Notes: generated by a model from the sequence alone, not told the origin. A stretch of 64,000 nucleotides of DNA from Streptomyces calvus (GCF_006782915.1 NZ_VCNP01000017.1:121071-185070), one strand, 5' to 3'. Shown: positions 33,806 through 43,451, counted from the stretch's first letter. Translations and numbers: made by a program.

Positions 33806-34750
33806 ATGGCCGACACCGGAGCTGCCCCAGCACCCCCGACAACCCCGCCGCAGGGCCCGCTCGCGCGGGCGGAGCGGTTCGTCTGGCTCACCGCGCGCGT
33901 GCTCGAACAGCACCTCTTCGCGTACCACTTCCGGGACGGCGGTGCCGACCCGGTGGAGGCGGCCCTGGAGGCGTACCGCAACGCGGACGGCGGATACGGG
34001 CACGGCCTCGAACCGGACCTGCGCGGTCCGGTCAGCCAGCCGCTGCACACCGCCCGCGCGCTGCGCGTGCTGGACGCCGTGGGGCGGTGCGGCGGCCGCC
34101 GCGCGGAGGACGTGTGCCGCTATCTGACGTCCGTCTCCACGCCGGACGGCGCGCTTCCGGCGATCCATCCCGGTCAGCGCGGCTATCCGGCGGCGCCGTT
34201 CGTGCCGGTCGAGGACGACCCGCCCGGATCGCTGCTGGCCACCGGGCCGGTGGTGGGGCTGCTGCACCGCAACGAGGTCTGGCACGCCTGGCTGTTCCGT
34301 GCCACGGACTTCTGTCTGCAGGCCGTGGAGTCGCTGGAGCGGTCGCACCCCTACGAGGTGGAGGCCGCCGTGGCGTTCCTCGACCACGCCCCCGACCGCG
34401 CCCGCGCGGAGGCCGCCGCCGACCGGCTGGGCCGGCTGGTGCGCCGGCAGCGGCTCGCCGTGCTCGACCCGGACGACCTCGACGCGTACCCGGTCGCGCC
34501 GGGCTACGCGCCGGGCGAGCACCACTTCCCGCACGACTACGCGCGTACGCCGCGGTCGCTGGCACGCGCGTGGTTCACGGACGAGGAGATGGAACGCTCC
34601 CTGGACTTCCTCGCGGCCGAACAGCAGGAGGACGGCGGCTGGCCGATCCGGTGGCGGCAGTGGGCCCCGGCGCCCGCCATGGAGGCGCGCCCGATGGTGA
34701 CGATCGACGCCCTGCACACCCTGGAGGCGTACGGCCGCCGTGTCCGCTGA
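33806..34750 (+). CDS. hypothetical protein, possible alpha/alpha-toroid (prenyltransferase/squalene-cyclase-like repeats)
   Basis: The 314-residue soluble protein has repeated helix pairs with motifs reminiscent of terpene-cyclase/prenyltransferase barrels: EAYRNADGGYGHGLEPD (about 52) and FLAAEQQEDGGWPIRWRQW near the C-terminus, plus VTIDALHTLEAYGRR at the end. The DxDD and QW-type catalytic motifs of true cyclases are not convincing, so enzymatic function is not assigned. ATG 33806 is divergent from the DUF3046 gene with 78 bp between them. Confidence 0.75.
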   Translation: MADTGAAPAPPTTPPQGPLARAERFVWLTARVLEQHLFAYHFRDGGADPVEAALEAYRNADGGYGHGLEPDLRGPVSQPLHTARALRVLDAVGRCGGRRAEDVCRYLTSVSTPDGALPAIHPGQRGYPAAPFVPVEDDPPGSLLATGPVVGLLHRNEVWHAWLFRATDFCLQAVESLERSHPYEVEAAVAFLDHAPDRARAEAAADRLGRLVRRQRLAVLDPDDLDAYPVAPGYAPGEHHFPHDYARTPRSLARAWFTDEEMERSLDFLAAEQQEDGGWPIRWRQWAPAPAMEARPMVTIDALHTLEAYGRRVR

Positions 34751-34925
34751 CGGGACGGCGGCCGAAACCCCTGCCGGGGAGGGACGGCGGCCGGGATGCG
34801 CCGTCCGACGCATCCGCGTATCAGCCGCCCCGCACCGCCGCACGCCCGGCAGGCACCGCCACCGCCTCACCCGTCCAACCGGCAGCCGCCGCTGTTCACC
34901 AGCCCAGGTGTCCGTCCCCACCGCC

Positions 34926-35234
34926 TCACCCGCCCAGCGCGCGCACTCCCGCCGTCACGACCACGGCCGACGCGACGACCAGGAGGAACGGGGCGCGCAG
35001 CATCAGTGCGACGGCGGCGGCCGCCACCCCCGCCGCGCGGGCGTCCACCATCAGGGACTGCCCGTCGGAGAAGGTCTGCTGGGCCGTCAGCGCGGCGAGC
35101 AGGGCGACCGGCAGGAGCGCGGCGAGGCGCCGGACGAGGGGACGTTCGAGAACCCCGGCGGGCACCAGCAGCCCGGCGAGTTTGACGGCGTAGCAGCCCA
35201 CGGCGGTCACGCCGATCGCGATCCAGATGTTCAA
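34926..35234 (-). CDS. azlD: AzlD family branched-chain amino acid exporter subunit
   Basis: The 102-residue protein with four hydrophobic helices (IWIAIGVTAVGCYAVKLAGLLVP, LLPVALLAALTAQQTF) is of AzlD type. The start is TTG 35234, which shares bases with the azlC stop (TTGA) and has GGAGG close upstream, so translation is coupled to azlC. With AzlC it forms an exporter of branched-chain amino acids or analogues. Confidence 0.88.
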   Translation of the reverse strand: MNIWIAIGVTAVGCYAVKLAGLLVPAGVLERPLVRRLAALLPVALLAALTAQQTFSDGQSLMVDARAAGVAAAAVALMLRAPFLLVVASAVVVTAGVRALGG

Positions 35235-35947
35235 CGCTCCTCCCCCGGTGCGTCCCCGCGCGGCGTGTTCCGGCGTCCCCGTGCCCACAGGACGGCCGGT
35301 GCCGCGAGCGCGGCCACCAGGACCGGCACGCCGGCCGGCAGGACGGGCAGCAGACCGAGGCCCAGCAGCACGGCGAGTCCGGCGACGGCACGCTCGGTGC
35401 CGGTCCGCAGCATGGGGGCGAGCAGCGCGAGGAAGACCGCGGGACCGGCCGCGTCCAGCCCCCACGCGTCGGTGTCCCCGAGGGCCTCGGCGCCGAGCGC
35501 GCCGAGCAGCGTGGTGAGGTTCCACAGGAGGTAGAGGCTGAGCCCGGTCACCACGAACCCGAGGCGTGCGGCGCGCCGGGTGGGCTGGGCGAGGGAGACG
35601 GCGGCCGTCTCGTCGATGACCCACTGGGCGGCGAACGGCCGCACCGCGCGCGGCAGCGCCAGCAACTCCGACAGGCGCAGCCCGTAGAAGGCGTTGCGCA
35701 CCCCGAGGAAGAACGCGCCCGCGGCGGCCGTGAACGGGCCTCCGCCCGCCGCCAGCGCGCCCACCAGCGCGAACTGGGACGCGCCGGTGAACACCAGCAG
35801 GCTGAGCGCACAGGTCTGGAGCAGCGTGAGGCCGCTGCCCGCCGAGGTCACGCCGAAGGCGAACCCGGAGAGTCCGACGGCGATCCCGACCCCGAGGGCG
35901 TCCCGTACGACGGCACCGTCCCGCTGTCCTCCTCCGTCGTCGTGCAT
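35231..35947 (-). CDS. azlC: AzlC family branched-chain amino acid exporter subunit
   Basis: The 238-residue AzlC-type permease carries the family segments GIAVGLSGFAFGVTSAGSGL, FTGASQFALVGALAAGG and FLGVRNAFYGLRLSELL. The start is uncertain: ATG 35947 is used, GTG 35980 adds 11 residues, and neither has a strong binding site. Either start lies inside the 3' part of the AraC regulator gene in another frame. The regulator, azlC and azlD probably form one transcript. Confidence 0.9.
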   Translation of the reverse strand: MHDDGGGQRDGAVVRDALGVGIAVGLSGFAFGVTSAGSGLTLLQTCALSLLVFTGASQFALVGALAAGGGPFTAAAGAFFLGVRNAFYGLRLSELLALPRAVRPFAAQWVIDETAAVSLAQPTRRAARLGFVVTGLSLYLLWNLTTLLGALGAEALGDTDAWGLDAAGPAVFLALLAPMLRTGTERAVAGLAVLLGLGLLPVLPAGVPVLVAALAAPAVLWARGRRNTPRGDAPGEER

Positions 35948-36846
35948 GTCCGCGAGTGCTGCTGTCCGTTCTGCTGCCACGTCCCGGACGGTACGGGCGG
36001 GCCGCTCCGCGCGTCTTGTACGTTCTTGCGCTCGCGCTGGTAGGCGCCCGGCGGGACGCCGACGATCCGGCTGAAGTGCCGGTTCAGATGCGGCTGGTCG
36101 GTGAACCCGACGGTGACGGCGACCTCCGAGGGCGCCGCGCCCGCGTCCAGCAGCCGCCGCGCCCGCCGCACGCGCGCGTCGGTGAGCCAGGCGTGCGGCG
36201 GCATGCCGTAGGTGTCCCGGAACGCCCGCAGCAGGGCGAACGGGCCGGTGCCGAGTTCGGCGGCCAGCCGCTCCAGGGTCGGGGGCGCGGCCATCCGCTC
36301 CTCCAGCAGGGCACGCGCGCGTGCCGCGATCCGCGCGCCCGCGGTGCGCACCTCGCGTCGCGGCAGCGTCCCGCCGTTCAGCCGCAGCAAACGGGTCACC
36401 GCCACCCTGAGCAGGGTGTCGGCGGCGAGCGCGTTGCCGTCGTCGGTGGCCCGCAGCACCTGGTGCACCAGACGGACGGTGTACGGGTCGTCGAGGACCG
36501 GCGTGGCGAACCCGGGTGTGCCGCGCAACGTGGTGGTCTCCGCGGCAATCGCCGCCACCACCTGCGGCGACGGGTACACCGCCCCGTAGCGCCAGCCCTC
36601 GGGGACGCCGGCCCGGCCGGTGTGCGGGGTGTCCGGGTTGACGAGCGCGAGGGCTCCGGCACCCGCGTACACGTCGCCACCGCCGTGGTGGAAGACCTCC
36701 ACCCCGTCGGCGATGGCGGCGATCACGAAGTTCTCGTGGGTGTGCCGGACGAACGTCTTCCGTATGTAGCGGGCGCGCAGCAGATCGACACCGGGCAGTT
36801 CGTCGTACCGCCAGTGCCGCGCCCGCTCCCTGCGTGTCTCCGCCAC
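35848..36846 (-). CDS. AraC family transcriptional regulator
   Basis: The 332-residue protein has an N-terminal cupin-like AraC ligand-binding domain (about 10-150; KTFVRHTHENFVIAAI, ALALVNPDTPHTGR) and two C-terminal helix-turn-helix units (about 190-285; LERLAAELGTGPFALLRAF and SEVAVTVGFTDQPHLNRHFSRIVGVPPGAYQ). The family sequence ends near residue 285; the last 45 residues are Ser/Gly/Pro-rich and are encoded by DNA that overlaps azlC. GTG 36846 begins the protein. It is divergent from lhr and most likely controls azlCD. Confidence 0.88.
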   Translation of the reverse strand: MAETRRERARHWRYDELPGVDLLRARYIRKTFVRHTHENFVIAAIADGVEVFHHGGGDVYAGAGALALVNPDTPHTGRAGVPEGWRYGAVYPSPQVVAAIAAETTTLRGTPGFATPVLDDPYTVRLVHQVLRATDDGNALAADTLLRVAVTRLLRLNGGTLPRREVRTAGARIAARARALLEERMAAPPTLERLAAELGTGPFALLRAFRDTYGMPPHAWLTDARVRRARRLLDAGAAPSEVAVTVGFTDQPHLNRHFSRIVGVPPGAYQRERKNVQDARSGPPVPSGTWQQNGQQHSRTCTTTEEDSGTVPSYGTPSGSGSPSDSPGSPSA

Positions 36847-36936
36847 ACGGTCATTGTCACGCGGCCACCGCGGCCGTCGAACACCCCGTACGCCCTGCTC
36901 GGCCGCATTGTCAGTGGTCGGGTGCACGATGGACGC

Positions 36937-39900
36937 ATGGTCAGCAATCCGCACCGGGCCCTCGACGGCTTCTCCCCCGCGACCCGCGGCTGGTTCTCGG
37001 GTGCCTTCTCCGCGCCCACCGCCGCCCAGGCCGGTGCGTGGCGGGCCATCGGGGAAGGGTCGGACGTGCTGGTGGTCGCCCCCACCGGTTCCGGGAAGAC
37101 CCTGGCCGCCTTCCTCGCGGCGCTGGACCAGCTGGCGTCCACGCCGTTGCCCGCCGACCCGAAGAAGCGCTGCCGCGTCCTGTACGTCTCGCCGCTGAAG
37201 GCCCTGGCCGTCGACGTCGAGCGCAACCTCCGCAGTCCACTGACCGGCATCCGGCAGGAATCCGTGCGCCTGGGCCTGCCCGAGCCCGAGGTGAAGGTCG
37301 GCATCCGCTCCGGCGACACCCCGCCGGCCGAGCGCCGGGCCCTGGCCACCCGGCCGCCGGACATCCTGATCACCACCCCGGAGTCGCTGTTCCTGATGCT
37401 GACGTCCGCCACGCGCGACGCGCTGGCGGGCGTGGAGACCGTGATCCTCGACGAGGTGCACGCGGTCGCGGGCACCAAGCGCGGCGCGCACCTCGCGCTC
37501 TCCCTGGAGCGGCTGGACGAGCTGCTGCCCGGCCCGGCCCGCCGCATCGGCCTGTCGGCGACCGTGCGGCCGGTGGACGAGGTCGCCCGGTTCCTGTCCC
37601 CGCGCCGCAAGGTGAAGATCGTCCAGCCGGAGTCGGGCAAGGAGTTCGACCTCTCCGTCGTGGTGCCGGTCGAGGACCTGGGCGAGCTGGGCGGCTCACC
37701 GGTCGCCGACGGCTCGGAGGGCGCCGAGCGCCCCTCGATCTGGCCGCACGTGGAGGAGCGGATCACCGACCTGGTGCAGTCGCACCGCTCGACCATCGTG
37801 TTCGCGAACTCCCGCCGCCTCGCCGAGCGCCTGTGCAACCGGCTCAACGAGATCGCCTACGAGCGGGCCACCGGGGAGCCCCTGGACGAGCACCACTCCC
37901 CGGCCGAGCTCATGGGCGGTTCCGGAGCCGCGCAGGGCGCGCCCGCGGTCATCGCCCGCGCCCACCACGGCTCGGTGTCCAAGGAGCAGCGCGCCCTGGT
38001 CGAGGAGGACCTCAAGGCGGGCCGGCTGCCCGCGGTGGTGGCCACCTCCAGTCTGGAGCTGGGCATCGACATGGGCGCCGTCGACCTGGTGGTCCAGGTC
38101 GAGTCGCCGCCGTCGGTCGCCTCCGGGCTGCAGCGCGTCGGCCGCGCCGGGCACCAGGTCGGCGCGGTCTCCACGGGCGTGGTCTTCCCGAAGTACCGGG
38201 GCGACCTGGTGCAGGCGGCGGTGGTCACGGAGCGGATGCGCACGGGCGCCATCGAGTCCCTGCGCGTCCCCGCGAACCCGCTGGACGTCCTGGCCCAGCA
38301 GCTCGTGGCCATGACGGCGATGGACACCTGGCAGTTCGACGACCTGCTCGCCACGGTCCGGCGCGCGGCGCCCTTCGCGTCGCTGCCGGAGTCCGCGTTC
38401 ACGGGCGTGCTGGACATGCTCGCCGGCCGCTACCCGTCCGACGCCTTCGCGGAGCTGCGCCCGCGCGTGGTGTGGGACCGGGTCACCGGAGAGATCACCG
38501 GACGGCCGGGTGCCCAGCGCCTGGCCGTCACCTCCGGCGGCACGATCCCCGACCGCGGCCTCTTCGGGGTCTTCCTGGCCGGCGCCGACCCCAAGAAGGG
38601 CGGCGGACGGGTCGGCGAGCTCGACGAGGAGATGGTCTACGAGTCCCGCGTGGGCGATGTCTTCACGCTCGGCACCAGTTCCTGGCGCATCGAGGACATC
38701 ACGCGCGACCGGGTCCTGGTCTCCCCGGCGCCGGGCGTGCCGGGCCGGCTGCCGTTCTGGAAGGGCGACCAGCTGGGCCGCCCGCTGGAGCTCGGCCGCG
38801 CGGTGGGCGCCTTCCTGCGCGAGGTGGGCTCGCTCTCCGAGGAGGACGCCCGGTTGCGGCTCCTCGCGGCGGGACTGGACGCCTGGGCCGCGGACAACGT
38901 CCTGTCGTACCTGGCCGAACAGCGCGAGGCCTGCGGCCACGTCCCCGACGACCGCACCATCGTGGTGGAGCGGTTCCGCGACGAACTGGGCGACTGGCGG
39001 GTCGTCGTGCACTCGCCGTTCGGCGCCCAGGTGCACGCCCCGTGGGCGCTCGCGCTCGGCGCCCGCCTCTCCGAGCGGTACGGCATGGACGCCCAGGTGA
39101 TGCACGCCGACGACGGCATCGTGCTGCGCCTGCCGGACGCCGACCTGATGGGCCTCGACCTGCTCGACCAGGAACCGGTGAAGGCCGGCCGCGAGTACGA
39201 CGCGGACCAGGCGCCCGTCGGCGCCGCCGACGTCGTCTTCGACAAGGGCGAGGTCGACCAGGTCGTCACCGACCAGGTCGGCGGCTCGGCCCTGTTCGCC
39301 TCCCGGTTCCGCGAGTGCGCCGCTCGCGCGCTGCTGCTCCCGCGCCGCAACCCCGGCCGGCGCACCCCGCTGTGGCAGCAGCGTCAGCGCGCCTCCCAGC
39401 TCCTCCAGGTGGCTGGTGAGTTCGGCTCGTTCCCGATCGTCCTGGAGGCGGTCCGCGAATGCCTCCAGGACGTGTTCGACGTGCCCGGGCTCGTCGAGCT
39501 GATGGGCGACCTGGAGTCCCGCAGGGTGCGCCTCGTCGAGGTCACCACCCCCGAGCCGTCCCCCTTCGCCCGCTCCCTCCTGTTCGGCTACGTCGCCCAG
39601 TTCCTGTACGAGGGCGACTCCCCGCTCGCCGAGCGCCGCGCCGCCGCACTGTCGCTGGACTCGCGGCTGCTGGCCGAGCTGCTCGGCCAGGCGGAGCTGC
39701 GGGAGCTGCTCGACGCCGAGGTGCTGACCGAGCTGGAGCGCGAGCTGCAGTGGCTCACCGAGGACCGGCGCGTCAAGGACGCGGAGGGCGTGGCCGACCT
39801 GCTGCGTGTCCTCGGTCCGCTCACCGAGGCCGAGCTGGCCGAGCGGGGCGCCGATCCGCAGTGGGCGCGGGAGCTGGCCTCCGCGCGGCGCGCCATCCGG

Positions 39901-41883
39901 GTGCGGGTCGCCGGCGCCGACCACTGGGCGGCGATCGAGGACGCGGGCCGGCTGCGCGACGCGCTGGGCACGGCGCTGCCGGTCGGCGTGCCGGAGGCGT
40001 TCACCGAACCGGTCAAGGACCCGCTCGGTGACCTCCTCGCGCGGTTCGCACGCACCCACGGCCCGTTCACGTCGGCCACCGCGGCGGCGCGCTTCGGCCT
40101 GGGCGTGGCGGTCACCGAGGGCGCCCTGCAGCGGCTGTCCGCGGCGGGCAGGATCGTGCAGGGCGAGTTCCATCCGGCCGGGATCGGACAGGAGTGGTGC
40201 GACGCCGCCGTGCTGCGCCGGCTGCGCCGCCGCTCCCTGGCCGCCCTGCGACACGAACTGGAGCCGGTGCCTCCGGCCGCGCTCGCGCAGTTCCTCCCGC
40301 AGTGGCAGCACATCGGCAAGGGGCACGCCCTGCGCGGCATCGACGGCCTGGTGCGCGCCGTCGAACAGTTGCAGGGCGCCTCCGTGCCCGCTTCCGCCCT
40401 GGAGAAGCTGGTGCTGCCGTCCCGGGTGGCGGGCTACACCCCGGCGATGCTGGACGAGCTCACGGCGGCCGGGGAGGTGGTGTGGGCCGGCGCCGGTTCG
40501 CTTCCCGGCAAGGACGGCTGGGTCTCCCTCTACCTCGCGGACGCGGCCCCGCTGCTGCTGCCGCCTCCGCACCCCCTGGAGCTCACCGCCCTCCACCAGT
40601 CCGTCCTGGACGCCCTCTCCGGCGGCTACGGACTGTTCTTCCGGCAGATCGCCGACCAGGTCCGCGCCACCACCCACCCCGAGGCCACCGACCCCCAACT
40701 CGCCGACGCCGTATGGGACCTCGCCTGGTCCGGGCGGCTGACCAACGACACGCTCACGCCCCTGCGCTCCCTGCTGGGCTCCGGCCGCACCGCGGGCTCC
40801 ACGGCCCACCGCGCGAAGCGCGCGGTCCCGCGCGGACGCTACGGCTCGCTCACGGCGGCCGCCCGCAGCGCCTCCCGCAACGGTCCGCCCACCGTCGCCG
40901 GCCGCTGGTCCCTGCTGCCGGACCGGGAGGCCGATCCCACCGTCCGCGCCCACGCCCTGGCGCGCACCCTGCTCGACCGGCACGGTGTGGTGACCCGCGG
41001 CGCCGTGTCCGCGGAGGGCGTCGAGGGCGGCTTCTCGGCGACGTATCGCATCCTGTCCGCCTTCGAGGACACGGGCCAGGCCCGCCGCGGCTACGTCGTG
41101 GAAGGGCTGGGCGCCGCACAGTTCGCGATGGACGGGGCGGTGGACCGCCTCCGCGCGGCGGCCAACGCGCGGGAGCGGGGCGACGCCCTGCCGCCCGCCC
41201 CGGGCCCCACCGGCCCCGACGGCGGCCCGCCGGACCCCTTCGGCGGCTCCGCCGACCCGTTCACCGCGCACGGCTTCGCCTCCCCCACCGACGGCGCCCA
41301 CGAGCACGCCCCGGGGCACGACGGCTTCCCCGGCGCCTTCCCGGACGCGGACGACTCTCCGTACCCGCGCCTGACGCCCGGCGACTACGTCTCACCGCGC
41401 GACCGGGCCCCGGGGGCGCCTCCGCCCTGGCAGAACGGCGGAGGCCCGTCGTACGACCCCTTCGCCGGCCGCTCCACCAGGGCGGACCGTTCCGTGCGGG
41501 CCGTCGTCCTGGCCGCCGCCGACCCGGCGAACGCCTACGGTGCCGCTCTGGGCTGGCCGGAGCCGCCCACCGGCGCCGGACACAAGCCCGGCCGCAAGGC
41601 GGGTTCCCTGGTGGTTCTGGTGGACGGCGAGCTGACGCTCTACATGGAGCGGGGCGGCAAGACGCTGCTGGCCTGGCCCGCCGACCCCGACGGCGAGCCC
41701 GCCGACGACCCCCGTCTGCCGGCCGCCGCGGAGGCCCTCGCCGCGGCCGCCCGCGCGGGCTCGCTCGGTACGGTCACCGTGGAGCGCGTCAACGGCACCC
41801 CGGCGCTGACCTCGCCGCTGGGCACCCTGCTGGAGACCGCGGGTTTCGTCGCCACTCCGCGGGGCCTTCGCCTGCGCGCCTGA
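36937..41883 (+). CDS. lhr: ATP-dependent helicase Lhr
   Basis: At 1648 residues this is full-length bacterial Lhr. The superfamily 2 core has Walker A VVAPTGSGKTLAAF (about 50), motif II LDEVH (about 170), motif III LSATVRP, motifs IV-VI (TIVFANSRRLAERL, ATSSLELGIDMGAVD, QRVGRAGHQ), then the winged-helix and Lhr-core domains and a long C-terminal region. A Pro/Gly/Asp-rich low-complexity insert of about 100 residues lies near residues 1410-1520. Lhr translocates 3'-5' on ssDNA and unwinds DNA and RNA:DNA hybrids, and is linked to repair. It starts at ATG 36937, divergent from the AraC gene; nei follows on the same strand. Confidence 0.96.
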   Translation: MVSNPHRALDGFSPATRGWFSGAFSAPTAAQAGAWRAIGEGSDVLVVAPTGSGKTLAAFLAALDQLASTPLPADPKKRCRVLYVSPLKALAVDVERNLRSPLTGIRQESVRLGLPEPEVKVGIRSGDTPPAERRALATRPPDILITTPESLFLMLTSATRDALAGVETVILDEVHAVAGTKRGAHLALSLERLDELLPGPARRIGLSATVRPVDEVARFLSPRRKVKIVQPESGKEFDLSVVVPVEDLGELGGSPVADGSEGAERPSIWPHVEERITDLVQSHRSTIVFANSRRLAERLCNRLNEIAYERATGEPLDEHHSPAELMGGSGAAQGAPAVIARAHHGSVSKEQRALVEEDLKAGRLPAVVATSSLELGIDMGAVDLVVQVESPPSVASGLQRVGRAGHQVGAVSTGVVFPKYRGDLVQAAVVTERMRTGAIESLRVPANPLDVLAQQLVAMTAMDTWQFDDLLATVRRAAPFASLPESAFTGVLDMLAGRYPSDAFAELRPRVVWDRVTGEITGRPGAQRLAVTSGGTIPDRGLFGVFLAGADPKKGGGRVGELDEEMVYESRVGDVFTLGTSSWRIEDITRDRVLVSPAPGVPGRLPFWKGDQLGRPLELGRAVGAFLREVGSLSEEDARLRLLAAGLDAWAADNVLSYLAEQREACGHVPDDRTIVVERFRDELGDWRVVVHSPFGAQVHAPWALALGARLSERYGMDAQVMHADDGIVLRLPDADLMGLDLLDQEPVKAGREYDADQAPVGAADVVFDKGEVDQVVTDQVGGSALFASRFRECAARALLLPRRNPGRRTPLWQQRQRASQLLQVAGEFGSFPIVLEAVRECLQDVFDVPGLVELMGDLESRRVRLVEVTTPEPSPFARSLLFGYVAQFLYEGDSPLAERRAAALSLDSRLLAELLGQAELRELLDAEVLTELERELQWLTEDRRVKDAEGVADLLRVLGPLTEAELAERGADPQWARELASARRAIRVRVAGADHWAAIEDAGRLRDALGTALPVGVPEAFTEPVKDPLGDLLARFARTHGPFTSATAAARFGLGVAVTEGALQRLSAAGRIVQGEFHPAGIGQEWCDAAVLRRLRRRSLAALRHELEPVPPAALAQFLPQWQHIGKGHALRGIDGLVRAVEQLQGASVPASALEKLVLPSRVAGYTPAMLDELTAAGEVVWAGAGSLPGKDGWVSLYLADAAPLLLPPPHPLELTALHQSVLDALSGGYGLFFRQIADQVRATTHPEATDPQLADAVWDLAWSGRLTNDTLTPLRSLLGSGRTAGSTAHRAKRAVPRGRYGSLTAAARSASRNGPPTVAGRWSLLPDREADPTVRAHALARTLLDRHGVVTRGAVSAEGVEGGFSATYRILSAFEDTGQARRGYVVEGLGAAQFAMDGAVDRLRAAANARERGDALPPAPGPTGPDGGPPDPFGGSADPFTAHGFASPTDGAHEHAPGHDGFPGAFPDADDSPYPRLTPGDYVSPRDRAPGAPPPWQNGGGPSYDPFAGRSTRADRSVRAVVLAAADPANAYGAALGWPEPPTGAGHKPGRKAGSLVVLVDGELTLYMERGGKTLLAWPADPDGEPADDPRLPAAAEALAAAARAGSLGTVTVERVNGTPALTSPLGTLLETAGFVATPRGLRLRA

Positions 41884-41966
41884 CCCGCCGCCGCAGCCCC
41901 GTCGCCCACCTCCCGCGGGCCGACGGGCAAGCACCGTCCCGCGGGCCGACGTGCAACCCTTGACGC

Positions 41967-42797
41967 ATGCCCGAAGGAGACACGGTCTGGCAGGCCGCGC
42001 GACGGCTGCACGGCGCCCTCGCGGGCAAGGTGCTGACCCGCAGCGACCTGCGGGTGCCGCGTTTCGCGACGGCCGACCTCACCGGCCGCACCGTGCTGGA
42101 CGTCGTCCCGCGCGGCAAGCACCTGCTGACCCGCGTCGAGGGCGGCCTGACCCTGCACTCGCACCTGCGGATGGACGGCTCCTGGCGGGTGTACGCGCAC
42201 GGGCAGCGCTGGAACGGCGGCCCCGCCCACCAGATCCGCGCCATCCTCGGCACCGCCGACCGCACCGCGGTCGGTTACCGGCTCCCGGTGCTGGAACTGC
42301 TGCGCACCGGCGAGGAGGACCGCGCGGTCGGCCATCTCGGGCCCGATCTGCTCGGCCCTGACTGGGATCCCGGCCTGGCGATGGCCAACCTCCTGCAGGA
42401 CCCGGCCCGCCCCCTCGGCGAGGCCCTGCTGGACCAGCGCAACCTCGCCGGCATCGGCAATGTCTTCAAGAGCGAACTCTGCTTCCTGCTCGGCGTGACC
42501 CCGTGGCTTCCCGTCGCGGACCTGCCCTCCGACCGTGCCGCGCAACTGCCGGGGCTGGCCCGGAAGCTGCTGGAGTCCAACCGTGAACGCCCGGTCCGCA
42601 ACACGACGGGCCTGCGCGGCCAGGACCTGTTCGTGTACGGCCGCGCACGACGCCCGTGCCTGCGCTGCCGCACCCCCGTGCGGGTCGCCGAGCAGGGCGA
42701 CGGCTCCCGCGAACGCCCCACGTACTGGTGCCCCACCTGCCAGCCCGGACCGGCCCCCGCCCGACCGCCCCGCGACCTCCGCCGCACCACCCGCTGA
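41967..42797 (+). CDS. nei: Fpg/Nei family DNA glycosylase (endonuclease VIII-like)
   Basis: The 276-residue protein begins MPEGDTVWQAARRL; Pro2 and Glu3 are the catalytic residues and the D at position 5 is Nei-like. The H2TH region (LDQRNLAGIGNVFKSELCFL, about 155) and a C-terminal zinc finger CLRC...CPTC (about 229-258) are present. It excises oxidised pyrimidines and nicks the abasic site. It lies 83 bp after lhr on the same strand, and the two may form a repair transcript. Confidence 0.95.
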   Translation: MPEGDTVWQAARRLHGALAGKVLTRSDLRVPRFATADLTGRTVLDVVPRGKHLLTRVEGGLTLHSHLRMDGSWRVYAHGQRWNGGPAHQIRAILGTADRTAVGYRLPVLELLRTGEEDRAVGHLGPDLLGPDWDPGLAMANLLQDPARPLGEALLDQRNLAGIGNVFKSELCFLLGVTPWLPVADLPSDRAAQLPGLARKLLESNRERPVRNTTGLRGQDLFVYGRARRPCLRCRTPVRVAEQGDGSRERPTYWCPTCQPGPAPARPPRDLRRTTR

Positions 42798-42844
42798 CCG
42801 CACCACCCGCAACCGCCACGCTCCCGCACCCGCGACCGCCGCGG

Positions 42845-43165
42845 CTACTCGCGCGTCCCCCCAGGCCCCTCTTCCCTCCACCCCGCGCCGCCGTCCTCCC
42901 ACCCCGGCGGCCCCGCAGTGCCCTCCGCCACGGCCCCGTCCCCCGCGCGCCAGGCCCGTCGCCACCGCCCCGCCGCCGGCACGCCGGCCGCCCTCGCTCT
43001 GGGCACGCAGTGCACCGGCAGCACGCTGAGCCCCCACCCGCCGGCCGCGATCGCCCCCTCCAGCGCACCAGCACCGGGCACCAGCAGCAGCCGCGTCACC
43101 GCCCACCACCACAGGGCGCCCGCCCCGACAACAAGCCCCCAGCGCCCCCCCCGCCCCGTCGTCAC
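42845..43165 (-). CDS. small membrane protein, unknown function
   Basis: The 106-residue product has a Gly/Trp-rich hydrophobic stretch (GRWGLVVGAGALWWWAVTRLLL) and a second (AIAAGGWGLSVLPVHCVPR), then a charged Ala/Arg/Gly-rich tail. GTG 43165 has a G-rich sequence about 7 nt upstream; the frame is open through the adjacent minisatellite to 43315, so a longer start cannot be excluded. It converges with nei and lies downstream of dpsB. I recall similar short proteins beside nei in Streptomyces, but no function is known. Confidence 0.5.
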   Translation of the reverse strand: MTTGRGGRWGLVVGAGALWWWAVTRLLLVPGAGALEGAIAAGGWGLSVLPVHCVPRARAAGVPAAGRWRRAWRAGDGAVAEGTAGPPGWEDGGAGWREEGPGGTRE

Positions 43166-43181
43166 GTCCCGCACCCCCGTG

Positions 43182-43451
43182 CCGACGCCCCCCGTGCAGA
43201 CGGCCCCCGTACCGACGCCCTCCAGGCCGACGGCTCCCAGGCCAACGACTGCCAAGCCGACGGCCTCCAGGCCAACGACTGCCGAGCCGACAACCTCCGG
43301 ACAGCCAGCCCCCAAACCGACGAACGCCCGACCGACGACCCCCCGACCGACGACCTACGGACCGACGGCCCCCGGACCGCAGGCCTCCCGACCGACGACC
43401 TCCGAGCCGACGGCCTCCGAGCCGACGGCCGCCCGACCGACGCCATCGGAG
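43182..43451 (+). repeat. 15-bp minisatellite, about 18 imperfect units
   Basis: Consecutive 15-nt units with consensus close to CCGACGGCCTCCGAG run without gaps from 43182 to 43451; most differ at 1-5 positions, and two (from 43197 and 43302) lack the CCGAC start. Because the period is a multiple of three, several frames stay open. The plus-strand reading would give PTAxx/PTTxx pentapeptides. It fills most of the 380 bp between dpsB and the small membrane protein. Confidence 0.9.

Noticed and set aside
37696..41319. 1207-codon minus-strand frame antisense to lhr
   Set aside because: Low-complexity Gly/Ala/Val/Arg/Leu sequence; the lhr helicase motifs lie on the plus strand.
43182..43451. 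15-bp repeats considered as a CRISPR array or an origin with iterons
   Set aside because: Units are contiguous and imperfect, with no spacers, no replication gene and no AT-rich stretch.
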